A stretch of 64,000 nt of DNA from Pseudomonadota bacterium (lineage in GTDB: Bacteria > Pseudomonadota > Gammaproteobacteria > Burkholderiales > Gallionellaceae). The notes under the pieces are model-generated. The model was not told where the DNA came from, searched no databases, and saw nothing but the letters and a program-made list of their open reading frames with translations. Below, piece after piece: positions 53,642 to 63,485 of the stretch. Numbering within the stretch: the first letter of the stretch is position 1; the number at the start of each line of letters is the position of its first letter. The stretch covers positions 1-64,000 of the forward strand of contig JAJZTF010000003.1 of the NCBI GenBank assembly GCA_021821945.1, given 5' to 3'. Both the position numbers and the translations under genes were made by a program.

Positions 53642-54720
53642 GCGGCAACCCTCCCTTGTATCATGCGGTACAGCTCGAGGTATTTGCGCGCGGCGTTCTC
53701 GATGCCGTATCTTTCCAGCACATGCTGCCTTGCGGATTCTCCGAGGCGCATCCTCAGCCCGGGATCCCCGGTCAGCCGCATCAGCGCAAGGAGCAGCCCG
53801 TCCCTGTCCCCGGGCTTGACGAAGAGCGCGTTCTCGCCGTCTGTCAGCACCGAAGGGATGCCGCCCACCGGGGTGACGACCAGGGGAAGCCCCGCGGCTG
53901 CGGCTTCGAGCATCGAGATGGGGACGCCTTCGGCATGCGAGGGGAGCGCGAAGATGTCCGCACGGTAGAGCCAGTCGAACTTGGCCTTGCCCGTCAGGGG
54001 ACCCGTGAGCTCGACCTTGTCTTCCAGTCTTTCTCGCCTCAGCGTTTCCCGGACCTTCTCCACGATCCCCGGATCCTCCTCGCCGCCCACCATCACGAGA
54101 CGTGCATGGTCCGGCAGCTCTCCCGCGCAGGCAAGGAGCTCCCAGACACCCTTGCGGCTGCAGAGGTTTCCGAGAAACAGTATGATCGTTTCATTCGGGC
54201 CCTTGCTGACCCTGTCCGTCCTCGGGATGGAGACGCCGTTCTCGATCACGGCAAGGGATGCGCCCGGAAGGCGGGAGGAGAGCTTTTTCTTCCATTCCTC
54301 GGAGAGCACGACCATGCGCTCCGCGCGCCTCGCGATGAGGCGGGAGGCAATCCGCATGGGGAGGGAAAGTCCGTCCAGGAATTCGTCGAAGCGTGCGCCG
54401 TGCACATGCAGCACCACGGGGATTCCCCGGGCCCTTGCAAGGAGCAGATAGGCGCCGTCGAGGAAGAAGCTCAAACCGCTGCAGGTGTGTATGTGCGCTA
54501 TCGTCTCCCCCTTGGGCTGCATCAGGCTACGCCAGGAGCGCCAGAGCGCGAGCCGCATCGCCACAGCCTGGAGGATGGAGCGCCCCTCCGGCGTCTTCTT
54601 CGCGGTGTCGAACAGGACGAGATCCACGCCGTCGGCAAGGCTGGAATGCGCGATGTCGTCTATCACGGTCGACATGCCGCCTATGGCGGGCGGAAGCGGG
54701 CCTGCCATCACGACCCTCAT
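53638..54720 (-). CDS. Glycosyltransferase group 1 (GT4)
   Basis: A 360-residue protein. MRVVMAGPLPPAIGGMSTVIDDI is the acceptor-domain start; LFLGNLCSRKGVWELLACAGEL, VELTGPLTGKAKFDWLYRADIFALPSHAEGVPISMLEAAAAGLPLVVTPVGGIPSVL hold the donor site Glu-x7-Glu. ATGA overlaps join it to both neighbours. Confidence 0.92.
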   Translation of the reverse strand: MRVVMAGPLPPAIGGMSTVIDDIAHSSLADGVDLVLFDTAKKTPEGRSILQAVAMRLALWRSWRSLMQPKGETIAHIHTCSGLSFFLDGAYLLLARARGIPVVLHVHGARFDEFLDGLSLPMRIASRLIARRAERMVVLSEEWKKKLSSRLPGASLAVIENGVSIPRTDRVSKGPNETIILFLGNLCSRKGVWELLACAGELPDHARLVMVGGEEDPGIVEKVRETLRRERLEDKVELTGPLTGKAKFDWLYRADIFALPSHAEGVPISMLEAAAAGLPLVVTPVGGIPSVLTDGENALFVKPGDRDGLLLALMRLTGDPGLRMRLGESARQHVLERYGIENAARKYLELYRMIQGRVAA

Positions 54721-55919
54721 CTGGCACCCTTCGCATAGACATCCTTGTAGCGGGCGACGCTCGCAGTCCAGTTGCGCTCGGTCTCGACGTATTCCCTTCC
54801 CGCCTTTTTCAGCGCAGGCCATCTCTCCTTCGAATCCAGCAGGCCCAGAACTTTTGATGCGAGCGATGCAGCATTTTCCGCATCGAAGAGGATCCCGGTC
54901 TCGCCGTCCCTGATGAGCTCCCTGTGGCCGCCCACGTCGGATGCGGCGAAGAGCTTGCCCTGGGCCATCGCCTCGAGCGGCTTCAGCGGCGTGACGAGCT
55001 CGGTGAGCCTCATCCTGTGTCTGGGATAGACGAGAACGTCGACGAGATCGTAGTAGCGGTTCACCTCATGGTGCGGGACGCGGCCGCTGAAGACGACCTT
55101 GTCCTCCACGCCGAGCGCCCTTGCCTGTTGCTTCAGTGCCTCCTCCTGGGGGCCTCCTCCCACCAGGAGCACGCGCGTATCCGGCGCCCTTTCCAGCATG
55201 AGGGGGAGCGCCTCGAGGAGAAGGTCCAGCCCTTCGTAGGCATAGAAGGAACCGATGAAACCCAGTATGCGGGAATTGGAGAGCCCGAGCCTCTTCTTCA
55301 GTTCTTCGTCCGGCATTCCCCCGAAGGAGAATTTCTCTATGTCCACCGCATTGGGGATCACCGTCACCTTGGATTCGGGGATGCCGCGCGCGACGATGTC
55401 GCTTCTCAATCCCTCGCATATCGTCGTCACCGCATCCGCATGCCTGAAGGCATGGGTTTCCAGGGCGCGCGTGAGCCTGTATCGCAGGCTGCCCTCGGTG
55501 GTCGTGCCGTGGTCGGCGGCCGCGTCCTCCCAGAATGCGCGCACCTCGTAGACCACGGGGATGCCGAATCTCTTCCCCATCCTGATCGCGGGCAGCGCGT
55601 TGAGCACCGGGGAATGGGCGTGCAGGATGTCGGGCTTGACGACCGGAATGATTTCCTGGAGCCGCCTTTCCAGCCCCTGCATCACCGCGACCTGGTTCAA
55701 GACCGGAAGCCTGCCCAGCATGCCTTCGTTCCTCGGGGTGCGGTAGAAATTGAGGCCGTCCGCTTCCTCTTCGAGAACGTTGCAGCCGGTCTGTTTCTCG
55801 CTGGTGAGATGGAAGGTCTCCCAGCCCAGGGCGCGCTGCTCCCTGAGGATCGCGGCCGTCCTGAAGGTGTAGCCGCTGTGCAGCGGGATGGAATGGTCGA
55901 GTATGTGCAGTATGCGCAT
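54717..55919 (-). CDS. Exosortase A-associated glycosyltransferase (TIGR04063 type)
   Basis: A 400-residue GT4 enzyme. MRILHILDHSIPLHSGYTFRTAAILREQRALGW is the characteristic N-terminus of the XrtA-linked family; VIPNAVDIEKFSFGG, ILGFIGSFYAYEGLDLLLEALP and LTELVTPLKPLEAMAQGKLFAASDVGGHREL complete it. It starts one base after the asparagine synthetase-like gene. Confidence 0.92.
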   Translation of the reverse strand: MRILHILDHSIPLHSGYTFRTAAILREQRALGWETFHLTSEKQTGCNVLEEEADGLNFYRTPRNEGMLGRLPVLNQVAVMQGLERRLQEIIPVVKPDILHAHSPVLNALPAIRMGKRFGIPVVYEVRAFWEDAAADHGTTTEGSLRYRLTRALETHAFRHADAVTTICEGLRSDIVARGIPESKVTVIPNAVDIEKFSFGGMPDEELKKRLGLSNSRILGFIGSFYAYEGLDLLLEALPLMLERAPDTRVLLVGGGPQEEALKQQARALGVEDKVVFSGRVPHHEVNRYYDLVDVLVYPRHRMRLTELVTPLKPLEAMAQGKLFAASDVGGHRELIRDGETGILFDAENAASLASKVLGLLDSKERWPALKKAGREYVETERNWTASVARYKDVYAKGAR

Positions 55920-55920
55920 T

Positions 55921-57810
55921 TCAGTTTCCGTTCATCGCGAGGAAGGAATCGAACATCATGAGTGACCAGATGGGCGCGCTGTGGTCGCATCTTCCCGAGA
56001 GGTGTTCTTCTACCAGCCGCTTCATCGCAGGCCGCCCGAACATCCCGGTGTCGAGGAGCCTCTGGCCCAGCAGGGTATTCCTTGCCCTGTCCTTCAGCGG
56101 CCCCCTGAACCAGGCAGCCAGCGGCACCGCGAATCCCATCTTGCGACGGTAGAGGATGTCTTCCGGGAGGCGGGATGAGAGCGACTTCTTGAAGATGTGC
56201 TTTCCCTCCTCCCCCCTGAGCTTGTACCCCGGGGGAAGGCCGGATGCCCATTCCACGAACTTGTGGTCGAGAAGCGGGACCCTGACTTCGAGGGCGTGGG
56301 CCATGCTGGCGCGGTCCACCTTGGTCAGGATGTCGCCCGGAAGATAGGTCTTCATGTCGAGGTACTGCACCAGGGAGAGGGGATCGTCGGTCGGCGAATT
56401 TGCGGCGTGCTTCCTCAGCACCTCGAGCGCATTGTAGCCCTGGAGTTCGCTCCTGAATCTCTCGCTGTAGAGGCTGCCTCTCAGCCTGTCGCGCAGCACG
56501 GATATCTCGTGGAAATAGCCCCCCACGGAATCCCTCGCGAGCGATTCGAACGTGGATTTCGCCCTGAACATGCGCGGCGCCCGGTCGAGCTTCGGATAGA
56601 CATTTCCAAGGAACCCGAACAGCGGGCGGCGCAGGCCTGAAGGCAGGAGAGAACGCAGCCTCTCCTCGTGCATGTGGTGCCTGTATCTCCTGTATCCCGC
56701 GAAGTTCTCGTCCCCTCCGTCGCCCGAGAGCGCGACGGTCACGCTCTTCTTCGCGAGCTCGCACACGCGGTATGTGGGAAGGGCGGAGCTGTCCGCATAG
56801 GGTTCGTCGTAGAGGGAGGCCAGCCTGTCGATCAGCGAAAAGTCGTCTGGGTCGACCGTGCCCACGCTGTGATGGGTGTGGTAGCGTTCGGCGACCATGC
56901 CCGCGTATTCCGCCTCGTTGAATCTGGGGTCATCGAATGCGATCGAGCAGGTGTTGACCGGATCCTTCGAGAGCTCCGCCATCATCGCGACCACGGCGCT
57001 TGAATCCACGCCGCCCGAGAGGAACGCGCCCAGGGGGACTTCCGCGACGAGGCGTATCCTCACGGCTTCCTTCAGCCTTTCCATCAGCTCCCCTTCGGCG
57101 TCCTCCTCGGATATCTGTATGGGCTGAAATGGGACGTCCCAGAACTTTCGGGGCTTGGGCATGGGCTTGCCTCTGACGATGGTGAGGCAGTGCCCGGGCG
57201 GAAGCTTGCTTGCGCCCCTGTATATGGTTCTGGGCTCGGGGACATAGCCGTAGGCGAAGTATTCCTCGATCGCAAAAGGATCCATTTTCCTGTCGAGTCC
57301 GGGGCAGGCGAGAAGGACCTTGAGTTCCGATCCGAAGACAAAGCGCCCGTCGGGAAGCAGGCTGTAGTAGAGGGGTTTCACGCCCAGCCTGTCGCGCGCA
57401 AGAAAAAGCGTCTCCCTTTTCCTGTCCCAGAGCGCGAATGCGAACATTCCCCTGAAACGGTCTACACAGTTTTCTCCCCACTCCTCCCAGGCGTGCACGA
57501 TCACCTCGGTGTCGCAATGGGTCCTGAAGGTGTGGCCCAGTTCCTTGAGTTCGGGCATGAGATCGACGAAGTTGTAGATCTCGCCGTTGAACACGACGAC
57601 CACGCTTCCGTCCTCGTTGAACAGCGGCTGCTGGCCGGATGAGAGGTCTATGATGGAGAGCCTGCGGTGCGCGAGTCCAAGGCCTGGCTCGATGTGGATT
57701 CCGCCCTCGTCGGGCCCCCTGTGGAACTGCGACTGGTTCATCGCTTCCAGAACCTCGCGGGAGATTCCGGATTTTTCCCTGGTGTCGAAGATGCCTGCTA
57801 TTCCGCACAT
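55921..57810 (-). CDS. Exosortase A-associated asparagine synthetase-like amidotransferase (TIGR03108 type)
   Basis: A 629-residue protein. The N-terminal class II glutaminase starts MCGIAGIFD (Cys2 nucleophile after Met removal) and has FHRGPDEGG and FNGEIYNF. The C-terminal ATP-pyrophosphatase domain has GAFLSGGVDSSAVVAMM. It amidates a carboxyl group, in this setting probably on a sugar acid of the exopolysaccharide. The much longer open frame upstream is antisense-like read-through of the next gene; the start is fixed by the essential Cys2. Confidence 0.94.
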   Translation of the reverse strand: MCGIAGIFDTREKSGISREVLEAMNQSQFHRGPDEGGIHIEPGLGLAHRRLSIIDLSSGQQPLFNEDGSVVVVFNGEIYNFVDLMPELKELGHTFRTHCDTEVIVHAWEEWGENCVDRFRGMFAFALWDRKRETLFLARDRLGVKPLYYSLLPDGRFVFGSELKVLLACPGLDRKMDPFAIEEYFAYGYVPEPRTIYRGASKLPPGHCLTIVRGKPMPKPRKFWDVPFQPIQISEEDAEGELMERLKEAVRIRLVAEVPLGAFLSGGVDSSAVVAMMAELSKDPVNTCSIAFDDPRFNEAEYAGMVAERYHTHHSVGTVDPDDFSLIDRLASLYDEPYADSSALPTYRVCELAKKSVTVALSGDGGDENFAGYRRYRHHMHEERLRSLLPSGLRRPLFGFLGNVYPKLDRAPRMFRAKSTFESLARDSVGGYFHEISVLRDRLRGSLYSERFRSELQGYNALEVLRKHAANSPTDDPLSLVQYLDMKTYLPGDILTKVDRASMAHALEVRVPLLDHKFVEWASGLPPGYKLRGEEGKHIFKKSLSSRLPEDILYRRKMGFAVPLAAWFRGPLKDRARNTLLGQRLLDTGMFGRPAMKRLVEEHLSGRCDHSAPIWSLMMFDSFLAMNGN

Positions 57811-57812
57811 AG

Positions 57813-58940
57813 TTATCTCTTGCCGTCGTATACCTGAAGATAGGCGCGCACCATGGATTCCATGCTGAAGGACCGCTCCGCCTTCTGTCTTGCCGAGCTT
57901 CCGTGGCGTGCGATCATCCGCGGATTCTCGAGATATCTTATCATGGCGCCTGCAAGGGCCCCGGGATCCGCGGCGGGGACGAGCAGGCCGGTCCCGTTCT
58001 CGTCGACGAGCTCGGTGTTTCCGCCGACCATGGTCGCGATGACGGGCAGGCCTGTCGCCATCGCCTCCAGTATCGTGTTGGATATGCCCTCCGAGAGCGA
58101 GGGAAGCACGAAGACATCCATCTGGCGCATGATGTCGGCGACGTCGTCTCTCGATCCGGGAAGCCATGCAAGCTCCATGCAGCCCGAATCTTCCAGCAGG
58201 GCGATCGCTTCGCTTCTCAAGGGCCCGTCTCCTATCATCATCAGGCGTGCGATCTTCCTGTATTGCGGCGCGATCTCGAGCATCCGGATGAAGGCGCGAA
58301 CGAGGCTGGTCTGGTCCTTGACGGGCTGCATGCGCCCTGCGGTTCCGAAAACGACAAGACCCGATTCCGGGAAGGGCAGCGCAGCATTCCTTCCCTTTGC
58401 GGGGTGGAATTTTTCTGTGTCGACGCCGTTGTATATCTGCGTGATCTTGCGCCTGGGCACGCCTATTCTGTCGTGCAGGTAGTCCTCGAGGTCGCGCGAG
58501 AGCGCGATCGCATGGCTTGCAGCGGGCAGGAGGGTGCGGCGCAGCAGGAGGTGCTTCCAGTTGTTGCCGGAGATGTCGTTGAGATCGCGGCCGTGCTCGC
58601 TGTGTATGCGCCTCTTCACCCCCGTCAGCATCGCGGGCACGACGGCCTCGAGCGCGGCGAGGTTGCGGGTGTGGACGATGTCGGGCTTGAGCTCCCTGAA
58701 ATGCTTCCATATCCTGTGGTAGAGCATCAGGTCGTGTCCCTCGCGCTTTTCGAGATCTATCAGCAATACGTCGCGGCGTTTGATCCGTTTCGAAAAATCC
58801 GAATGGCCCTTCATGCAGAGGATGGCATGCCGGTATCTGTCCTCGGGGATGTGGTTGATCAGGTTGACCAGCCCGTTCTCCAGGCCGCCCACTTCCAGCC
58901 TGTGTATCACATGGGCGATGAGGGGGACGCTATTCTTCAT
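57813..58940 (-). CDS. Exosortase A-associated sugar transferase (TIGR03088 type)
   Basis: A 375-residue GT4 enzyme. PLIAHVIHRLEVGGLENGLVNLINHIP is the diagnostic N-terminus; GVPRRKITQIYNGVDTEKFHP, AGRMQPVKDQTSLVRAF, MDVFVLPSLSEGISNTILEAMATGLPVIAT hold the donor-site motif. Its first codons overlap the end of xrtA by 11 bases. Confidence 0.94.
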   Translation of the reverse strand: MKNSVPLIAHVIHRLEVGGLENGLVNLINHIPEDRYRHAILCMKGHSDFSKRIKRRDVLLIDLEKREGHDLMLYHRIWKHFRELKPDIVHTRNLAALEAVVPAMLTGVKRRIHSEHGRDLNDISGNNWKHLLLRRTLLPAASHAIALSRDLEDYLHDRIGVPRRKITQIYNGVDTEKFHPAKGRNAALPFPESGLVVFGTAGRMQPVKDQTSLVRAFIRMLEIAPQYRKIARLMMIGDGPLRSEAIALLEDSGCMELAWLPGSRDDVADIMRQMDVFVLPSLSEGISNTILEAMATGLPVIATMVGGNTELVDENGTGLLVPAADPGALAGAMIRYLENPRMIARHGSSARQKAERSFSMESMVRAYLQVYDGKR

Positions 58941-60426
58941 GGGTTGCCTGTTTCAGCGAGGATTCGATGCCCGGCAGCATGTCCTTCGCGAATGCCATCA
59001 GGGCGTCCTTCTGATGCTCGGGGGCAGAGAGCATGATCACCGCCGAGTCGTCCCGTCCCCTCTCCATCCTCGACATGGCCTCGAGCAGCTTTGCCATGTA
59101 GGGATTGACCACCCATCTGCCGTTCACCCAGTACCACTTCCAGACTGCAAGCCTTAGCGCATCCGAGCGAAGGCTTGCCTCCACCACGGGCAGGCGACGT
59201 CCATCGATGTCCAGGGTTTTTTCCTTCTCCCCCAGGTTTCCCCATTCCTTGTCCCTGCTCGTCACGAGCTGGTTGGTCGACGTGACGAGTTCATGGCCGC
59301 GCGTCTGCCCCCGGTAGTAGCCGATGTAGAGGGATACCTGCATACCATCCTTGGCATAGGTCTGGTTGATGCCGGCCCTGCTTCCCGTGTAGCGGGGGAT
59401 CCAGTCCGATAGCGGGCGAGGGTCGGGTTGCCATGGGCCGGAAGGAGCGACGAGCGTGATTCCGACCGGAGCCTCGATTTTTTCGTCGAGATGGGCCGCA
59501 TAAAGCGGCGAGAGCAGGGCAGGGATCAGGATCGCAAGAAGAGCGGGGGTGAATTTTCGCGCTTCCTGTGGGGATGGATTGCACCCTGATGCAGGCATGT
59601 CCTTTTGATCTGCCAGGTTGTCGTGGAAGAAAGAGCCCAGCCAGAAGAGGAGCAGCATCACGATGCCGAAGAAGAGCCAGCCGTAGATGATGTGGTCCAC
59701 GCCGACTGCGAGCCTCATGCCGCTCAGATGCCCTATCATCACGATCATGTAGGCGCGAAGCCCGTTCGCGATGACGGGGGTGAGCGCGGATATCGCGATG
59801 AATATGAGCCTCCTTGTAATGCTCCTGTAGCTCAAATACGCATAGAGGGTGCCCAGGGTGAGCGACGAGACGAAATAGCGCAGGCCGCTGCACGCCTCGA
59901 CCACCGACCAGTTGCCTGTGGGCAGGCTGAAGAAGGTGCCCTCGCGGTAGACCGGGATGCCTGTGAGCTTGAGCGCGGCGACGGTGAAATTCGCGGTGAA
60001 GTTCATCATCTGCGGGATCAGCGCCTCGCCGAAGGGGACCGCGAAGAGCAGGAAGAACATCGGGAACGCGATCTGCCGGAAGACCACCGTTCCGAGCAGC
60101 GTCCAGACGGATGCGATGATCATGAGCACCACGCTGTACTGTTCGACCACCATCGCGCCCGCCTGATGGCCGAGCTGCCAGAGCAGGGCGAAGAGGATGA
60201 CCGCGATGATCCCGGAATGGCAGGGGTTGGGCGTGCAGGCTGAAAGCGCCTTCCGCTTCCTCCATATCAGCCAGATGCTGATGGGAAAGATCAGGAAGCC
60301 GTGGGTGTAGGTCCCGTTGTCCGTCCAGGTCCTGACCGTGTATTCGGCGGCATCCCGGTAGATGAAGAGGAGCGCTGCGACTGCCGCGAAAACGGAAGCG
60401 ATGGCCTTCTGCCACATGGTCTTCAT
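58930..60426 (-). CDS. xrtA: Exosortase A fused to an EpsI domain
   Basis: A 498-residue protein. Residues 1-270 are the eight-helix exosortase with the catalytic triad Cys179 (VVEACSGLRYFVS), Arg224 (NGLRAYM) and His245 (VDHIIYGWLFF). The membrane-anchored EpsI domain follows (about 290-498), which in other genomes can be a separate gene. XrtA cuts PEP-CTERM signals at the periplasmic face of the inner membrane; the gene at 25657 is one visible substrate. ATGA overlap with the upstream gene. Confidence 0.96.
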   Translation of the reverse strand: MKTMWQKAIASVFAAVAALLFIYRDAAEYTVRTWTDNGTYTHGFLIFPISIWLIWRKRKALSACTPNPCHSGIIAVILFALLWQLGHQAGAMVVEQYSVVLMIIASVWTLLGTVVFRQIAFPMFFLLFAVPFGEALIPQMMNFTANFTVAALKLTGIPVYREGTFFSLPTGNWSVVEACSGLRYFVSSLTLGTLYAYLSYRSITRRLIFIAISALTPVIANGLRAYMIVMIGHLSGMRLAVGVDHIIYGWLFFGIVMLLLFWLGSFFHDNLADQKDMPASGCNPSPQEARKFTPALLAILIPALLSPLYAAHLDEKIEAPVGITLVAPSGPWQPDPRPLSDWIPRYTGSRAGINQTYAKDGMQVSLYIGYYRGQTRGHELVTSTNQLVTSRDKEWGNLGEKEKTLDIDGRRLPVVEASLRSDALRLAVWKWYWVNGRWVVNPYMAKLLEAMSRMERGRDDSAVIMLSAPEHQKDALMAFAKDMLPGIESSLKQATHEE

Positions 60427-61619
60427 GGCTCTTCTCCTCTGGATTTAGGTTCGATGAAGCCGTCCACTGCCGAGAGATTTTTTTCCCAGTCGTAGTGTTC
60501 CAGTATCCCGGCTCTTCCGGCCTGATTCTCCCCCGCGTCCATCTGCCGCAGGATGATATCCGCGAATTCCTTCTCGTCGTTCGCGGTGAAGCAGCCTGCG
60601 GAGGTTTCTATGCCCTCCATCGCCTGGGGAGATGCGACGACATGCCTGGCCATCGACATTGCCTCCAGAACCTTGTTCTGCACGCCTCTTGCGACCCTCA
60701 GGGGTGCTACCGCGAGCCTCGCGTGGGCGAGATAGGGGCGCACGTCATCGACCCTGCCCGTGACCCTTATCCCCGGAAGCGCTGAAAGCTGGAGAACCGC
60801 CTTCCCGGGATTGGAGCCTACGATGTAGAAGCGCGCGTCCGGCTCGGCCTTCGCGATCATCGGGAAGATGTCGCGGGCGAACCAGGTCACCGCATCCACG
60901 TTGGGCCAGTAGTCCATCGCCCCGGTGAATACCAGCGCCTTCTCGTCCCGGCTGTAAGGGTTTCCGAAATCCGGAATCGGCGAGAAGTATTCCGCATCGA
61001 CCCCGTTGCTGAAATGATGTATGCGGTTTTCTGCCTCCGGGCAGAGGCTCCTGAAGAGCTCCGCCTCATGGGGCGAGACGAAGAAGGATGCGTCGAAGCG
61101 CTTCGCAATCTTCTTTTCATGCTCCAGGAGCAGCCTTCCCTCCCTGCGGTAGAGCCAGTTGAGCGGCCAGGGCTTGGCATTCGCATACTGTTTCCACTTG
61201 TCCGAATCCACGTCCACGAAGTCCATGATGCGGACGCCATCGGCATCCACCACATACTGCGCCATCGCCGAAGAAAATACGACGATGCGCCTTATCCCGT
61301 GTTCCGAAATCGTGCGCCTGACCCATTCATCGAGCTCCCCGTTCCGGTAATAGGGAAGCGTCAGCGCCTCGCCTTTTAGGAGGCCCGTCAGGCTCCCGAG
61401 CTTCGCGCGCTTCGGATTCAAGGGCGCAAGGAAGCAGGACTTGCAGAATTTCCGCAATTCATCCCGATGCCGCCAGTCGTCTTCGTCGTCCACGAACGCG
61501 CCCAGGTGGACTTCGTACCTTCCGGCCAGATGCTTCAATAGATGATGGGACCTGATCTTGTCCCCCTTGTTCGGCGGATAGGGTATGCGGTGGACGAGAT
61601 AGAGTAGGCTCTCGCTCAT
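60423..61619 (-). CDS. Exosortase A-associated sugar transferase (TIGR03087 type)
   Basis: A 398-residue GT4 enzyme. SLLYLVHRIPYPPNKGDKIRS is the diagnostic start; VVFSSAMAQYVVDADGVR, LVFTGAMDYWPNVDAVTWF and APLRVARGVQNKVLEAMSMARHVVASPQAMEGI are further marks of the family. The start is set at MSESLLYL, three bases after the FemAB gene stop. Confidence 0.95.
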   Translation of the reverse strand: MSESLLYLVHRIPYPPNKGDKIRSHHLLKHLAGRYEVHLGAFVDDEDDWRHRDELRKFCKSCFLAPLNPKRAKLGSLTGLLKGEALTLPYYRNGELDEWVRRTISEHGIRRIVVFSSAMAQYVVDADGVRIMDFVDVDSDKWKQYANAKPWPLNWLYRREGRLLLEHEKKIAKRFDASFFVSPHEAELFRSLCPEAENRIHHFSNGVDAEYFSPIPDFGNPYSRDEKALVFTGAMDYWPNVDAVTWFARDIFPMIAKAEPDARFYIVGSNPGKAVLQLSALPGIRVTGRVDDVRPYLAHARLAVAPLRVARGVQNKVLEAMSMARHVVASPQAMEGIETSAGCFTANDEKEFADIILRQMDAGENQAGRAGILEHYDWEKNLSAVDGFIEPKSRGEEP

Positions 61620-61621
61620 CG

Positions 61622-62653
61622 CTATCCCAGGTTCTTCACGATGTGGGGGCCGATGAAATTCGCAACCGGCATGGGGAGCTTGCGCCATGCCTTGATGAAG
61701 AGCTGGTACTTGGGGTTCAGGGGATTCTGGTCCGGCACTTCCTTTGCGCGGTGCAGCTGGTATTCGTAGTGCAGGGGTTGAGGCTCGAATCCCCAGTTCT
61801 TCTTGAAGTCGAAGGAGCCCGTGCCCACCTTGCTCCTGCCGTAGTCGAACATCCTGCAGCCCCTCTCGCAGGACCTTTTCATCAGCTCCCAGTACTTGAA
61901 GTCGTTTGCCGCAAGGCTTCTTGCCTTCACCGTGTCGCCCGCATAGTAGGGAAGGACCTCGTCCTTGAAGTAGAAGGAGAGCACGCCGCTCACCACCTCG
62001 TCGCCGTGGGTCACCGTGAGTATCTCGCAGTCGCGGCCGAAGACCTCCATCAGTATTTCGAAATAGCGCTTCGGAAGCGCCGGGGTTCCATGCCTCAGCA
62101 TGTTGTCCGCGAAAACCCTGAAGAACCTGTCCGCGTTTTCGTCTGTTGCGCTCGAGAGCCCGTGCTTGATGCCGCTCCTGACCATCGCGCGCTGCTTGCG
62201 CGGGATGTTCTTCATGTTCTGGTCCACGTCGGGATCGATCTCCTTCCTGAAGGTGACATAGATGTCCTTGGTGGGCCAGTCCTCGTGGAAGGGTTTCACG
62301 TTGCGGTATTCGAGGTGGTCGACCCCGAGGTTTCCAGCCAGATCCTGAGCCTTCCTGTCGAGGAGCTCGCGCGCCTCTTCCGATTCCGCGGCAATCCCCC
62401 CGTATACGCCGAAGGGCAGGGATGAGAGGGAATGACCGAAGTAGAAGTGCTTGATCTCGGCCAGCGGCAGTATGCCCTCTATCTTCCCGCCGGATTCGGC
62501 CAGCAGGTAATGGGTGCGGTGGCCGAATGCGCGCTCTATCACTTCCTTCCATCCGGCGCGGTGGAAGAAGGTCGACTCGTCGCATCTTCCGACGAACGCA
62601 TCCCAGTTCGCCGCGTCCGTCGGCTGCATCTGTCTTACGATGAGGCTGCTCAT
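61622..62653 (-). CDS. FemAB-related acyltransferase, XrtA system-associated (TIGR03019 type)
   Basis: A 343-residue double-GNAT protein. WDAFVGRCDESTFFHRAGWKEVIERAFG, then NIPRKQRAMVRSGIKHGL and YFKDEVLPYYAGDTVKARSLAANDFKYWELMKRSCERG, are the FemAB-like core. It probably adds an amino acid or acyl group to a polysaccharide or peptidoglycan-linked acceptor. The start at 62653 overlaps the deacetylase stop (ATGA). Confidence 0.93.
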   Translation of the reverse strand: MSSLIVRQMQPTDAANWDAFVGRCDESTFFHRAGWKEVIERAFGHRTHYLLAESGGKIEGILPLAEIKHFYFGHSLSSLPFGVYGGIAAESEEARELLDRKAQDLAGNLGVDHLEYRNVKPFHEDWPTKDIYVTFRKEIDPDVDQNMKNIPRKQRAMVRSGIKHGLSSATDENADRFFRVFADNMLRHGTPALPKRYFEILMEVFGRDCEILTVTHGDEVVSGVLSFYFKDEVLPYYAGDTVKARSLAANDFKYWELMKRSCERGCRMFDYGRSKVGTGSFDFKKNWGFEPQPLHYEYQLHRAKEVPDQNPLNPKYQLFIKAWRKLPMPVANFIGPHIVKNLG

Positions 62654-63483
62654 GGCGTGAGGAATATCTCGTCCATCCTTCCCCACTGGAAGTCGGCGAG
62701 CAACGAGGAGATCTTCGCCTCCATTCTCGACAGGTTCACGTAGTGCCTGAAGCGCGTCTTGAGGCTCACGCCCTGCTGCCTCGGCTGTTCCGGGTCTATC
62801 TCCCAGGGATGGAAATAGAATATGCAGGATTCGTTTTCCATCCTGTTGACCCTGTTCAGCAGCCAGCGCGAGAACTGGTAGGGCATCATCCTGAAATATC
62901 CGCCTCCCGATGCGGGCAGGTTGCGCCCGAAAAGGAAGGCCGTGGTCGCGGGTATCTCGAGTATCCCCGAGGGCCCCATGGGCCGGAATCCGAAGCGGGG
63001 CGCGTCCGGCATGCCATAGTGGTCGTGCCTTATCGGATAGATGCTGGAGCTGTATTCGTATCCCTCGTCGAAGAGTACGTCCAGCGCCCAGAGGTTCTTG
63101 CCGTTGATCGAGAAGCTGGGCGCGCGGTAGCCTTTCACGCCCTGCCCGCTGATGTCCTCTATCAGCGCCTTGCTCCGGTTCACGTCCTGCCGGAATTCGT
63201 CCGGCGTCTGCTCGTTCGCCCTCATGTGATGATAGCCGTGGCTCGCGAGCTCGTGCCCGCTGTCGGCGATGCGCCTGACCATGTCGGGATAGCGTTCGGC
63301 TATCCAGCCCAGGGTGAAGAAGGTGGCGCGCGCCTCGTGCCTTTCGAGGAGACCCAGGATGATGTCGATGTTGCGCTCGACCCTGCAGGGTAGGTGGGGC
63401 CAGTCGTTCCGCGATATGTGGTTCGCGAAGGCGGATACCTGGAAATAGTCCTCTACGTCTATCGTCATCGCGTTGCGGGGCAT
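62650..63483 (-). CDS. XrtA-associated polysaccharide deacetylase (TIGR03006/DUF3473 type)
   Basis: A 277-residue NodB-fold enzyme. MTIDVEDYFQVSAF (catalytic Asp pair), ELASHGYHHMRAN (metal His pair), KGYRAPSFSI, and IFYFHPWEIDPEQP (late His) are all present. The C-terminal DUF3473 part ends the protein. It removes acetyl groups from the exopolysaccharide. It ends at the FemAB start and begins two bases after wecB. Confidence 0.95.
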   Translation of the reverse strand: MPRNAMTIDVEDYFQVSAFANHISRNDWPHLPCRVERNIDIILGLLERHEARATFFTLGWIAERYPDMVRRIADSGHELASHGYHHMRANEQTPDEFRQDVNRSKALIEDISGQGVKGYRAPSFSINGKNLWALDVLFDEGYEYSSSIYPIRHDHYGMPDAPRFGFRPMGPSGILEIPATTAFLFGRNLPASGGGYFRMMPYQFSRWLLNRVNRMENESCIFYFHPWEIDPEQPRQQGVSLKTRFRHYVNLSRMEAKISSLLADFQWGRMDEIFLTP

Positions 63484-63485
63484 CT

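Noticed and set aside
57813-58710. N-terminal extension of the asparagine synthetase-like frame to 58710
   Set aside because: The extension is in another frame of the sugar transferase gene, and the glutaminase needs Cys as residue 2, which fixes the start at 57810.
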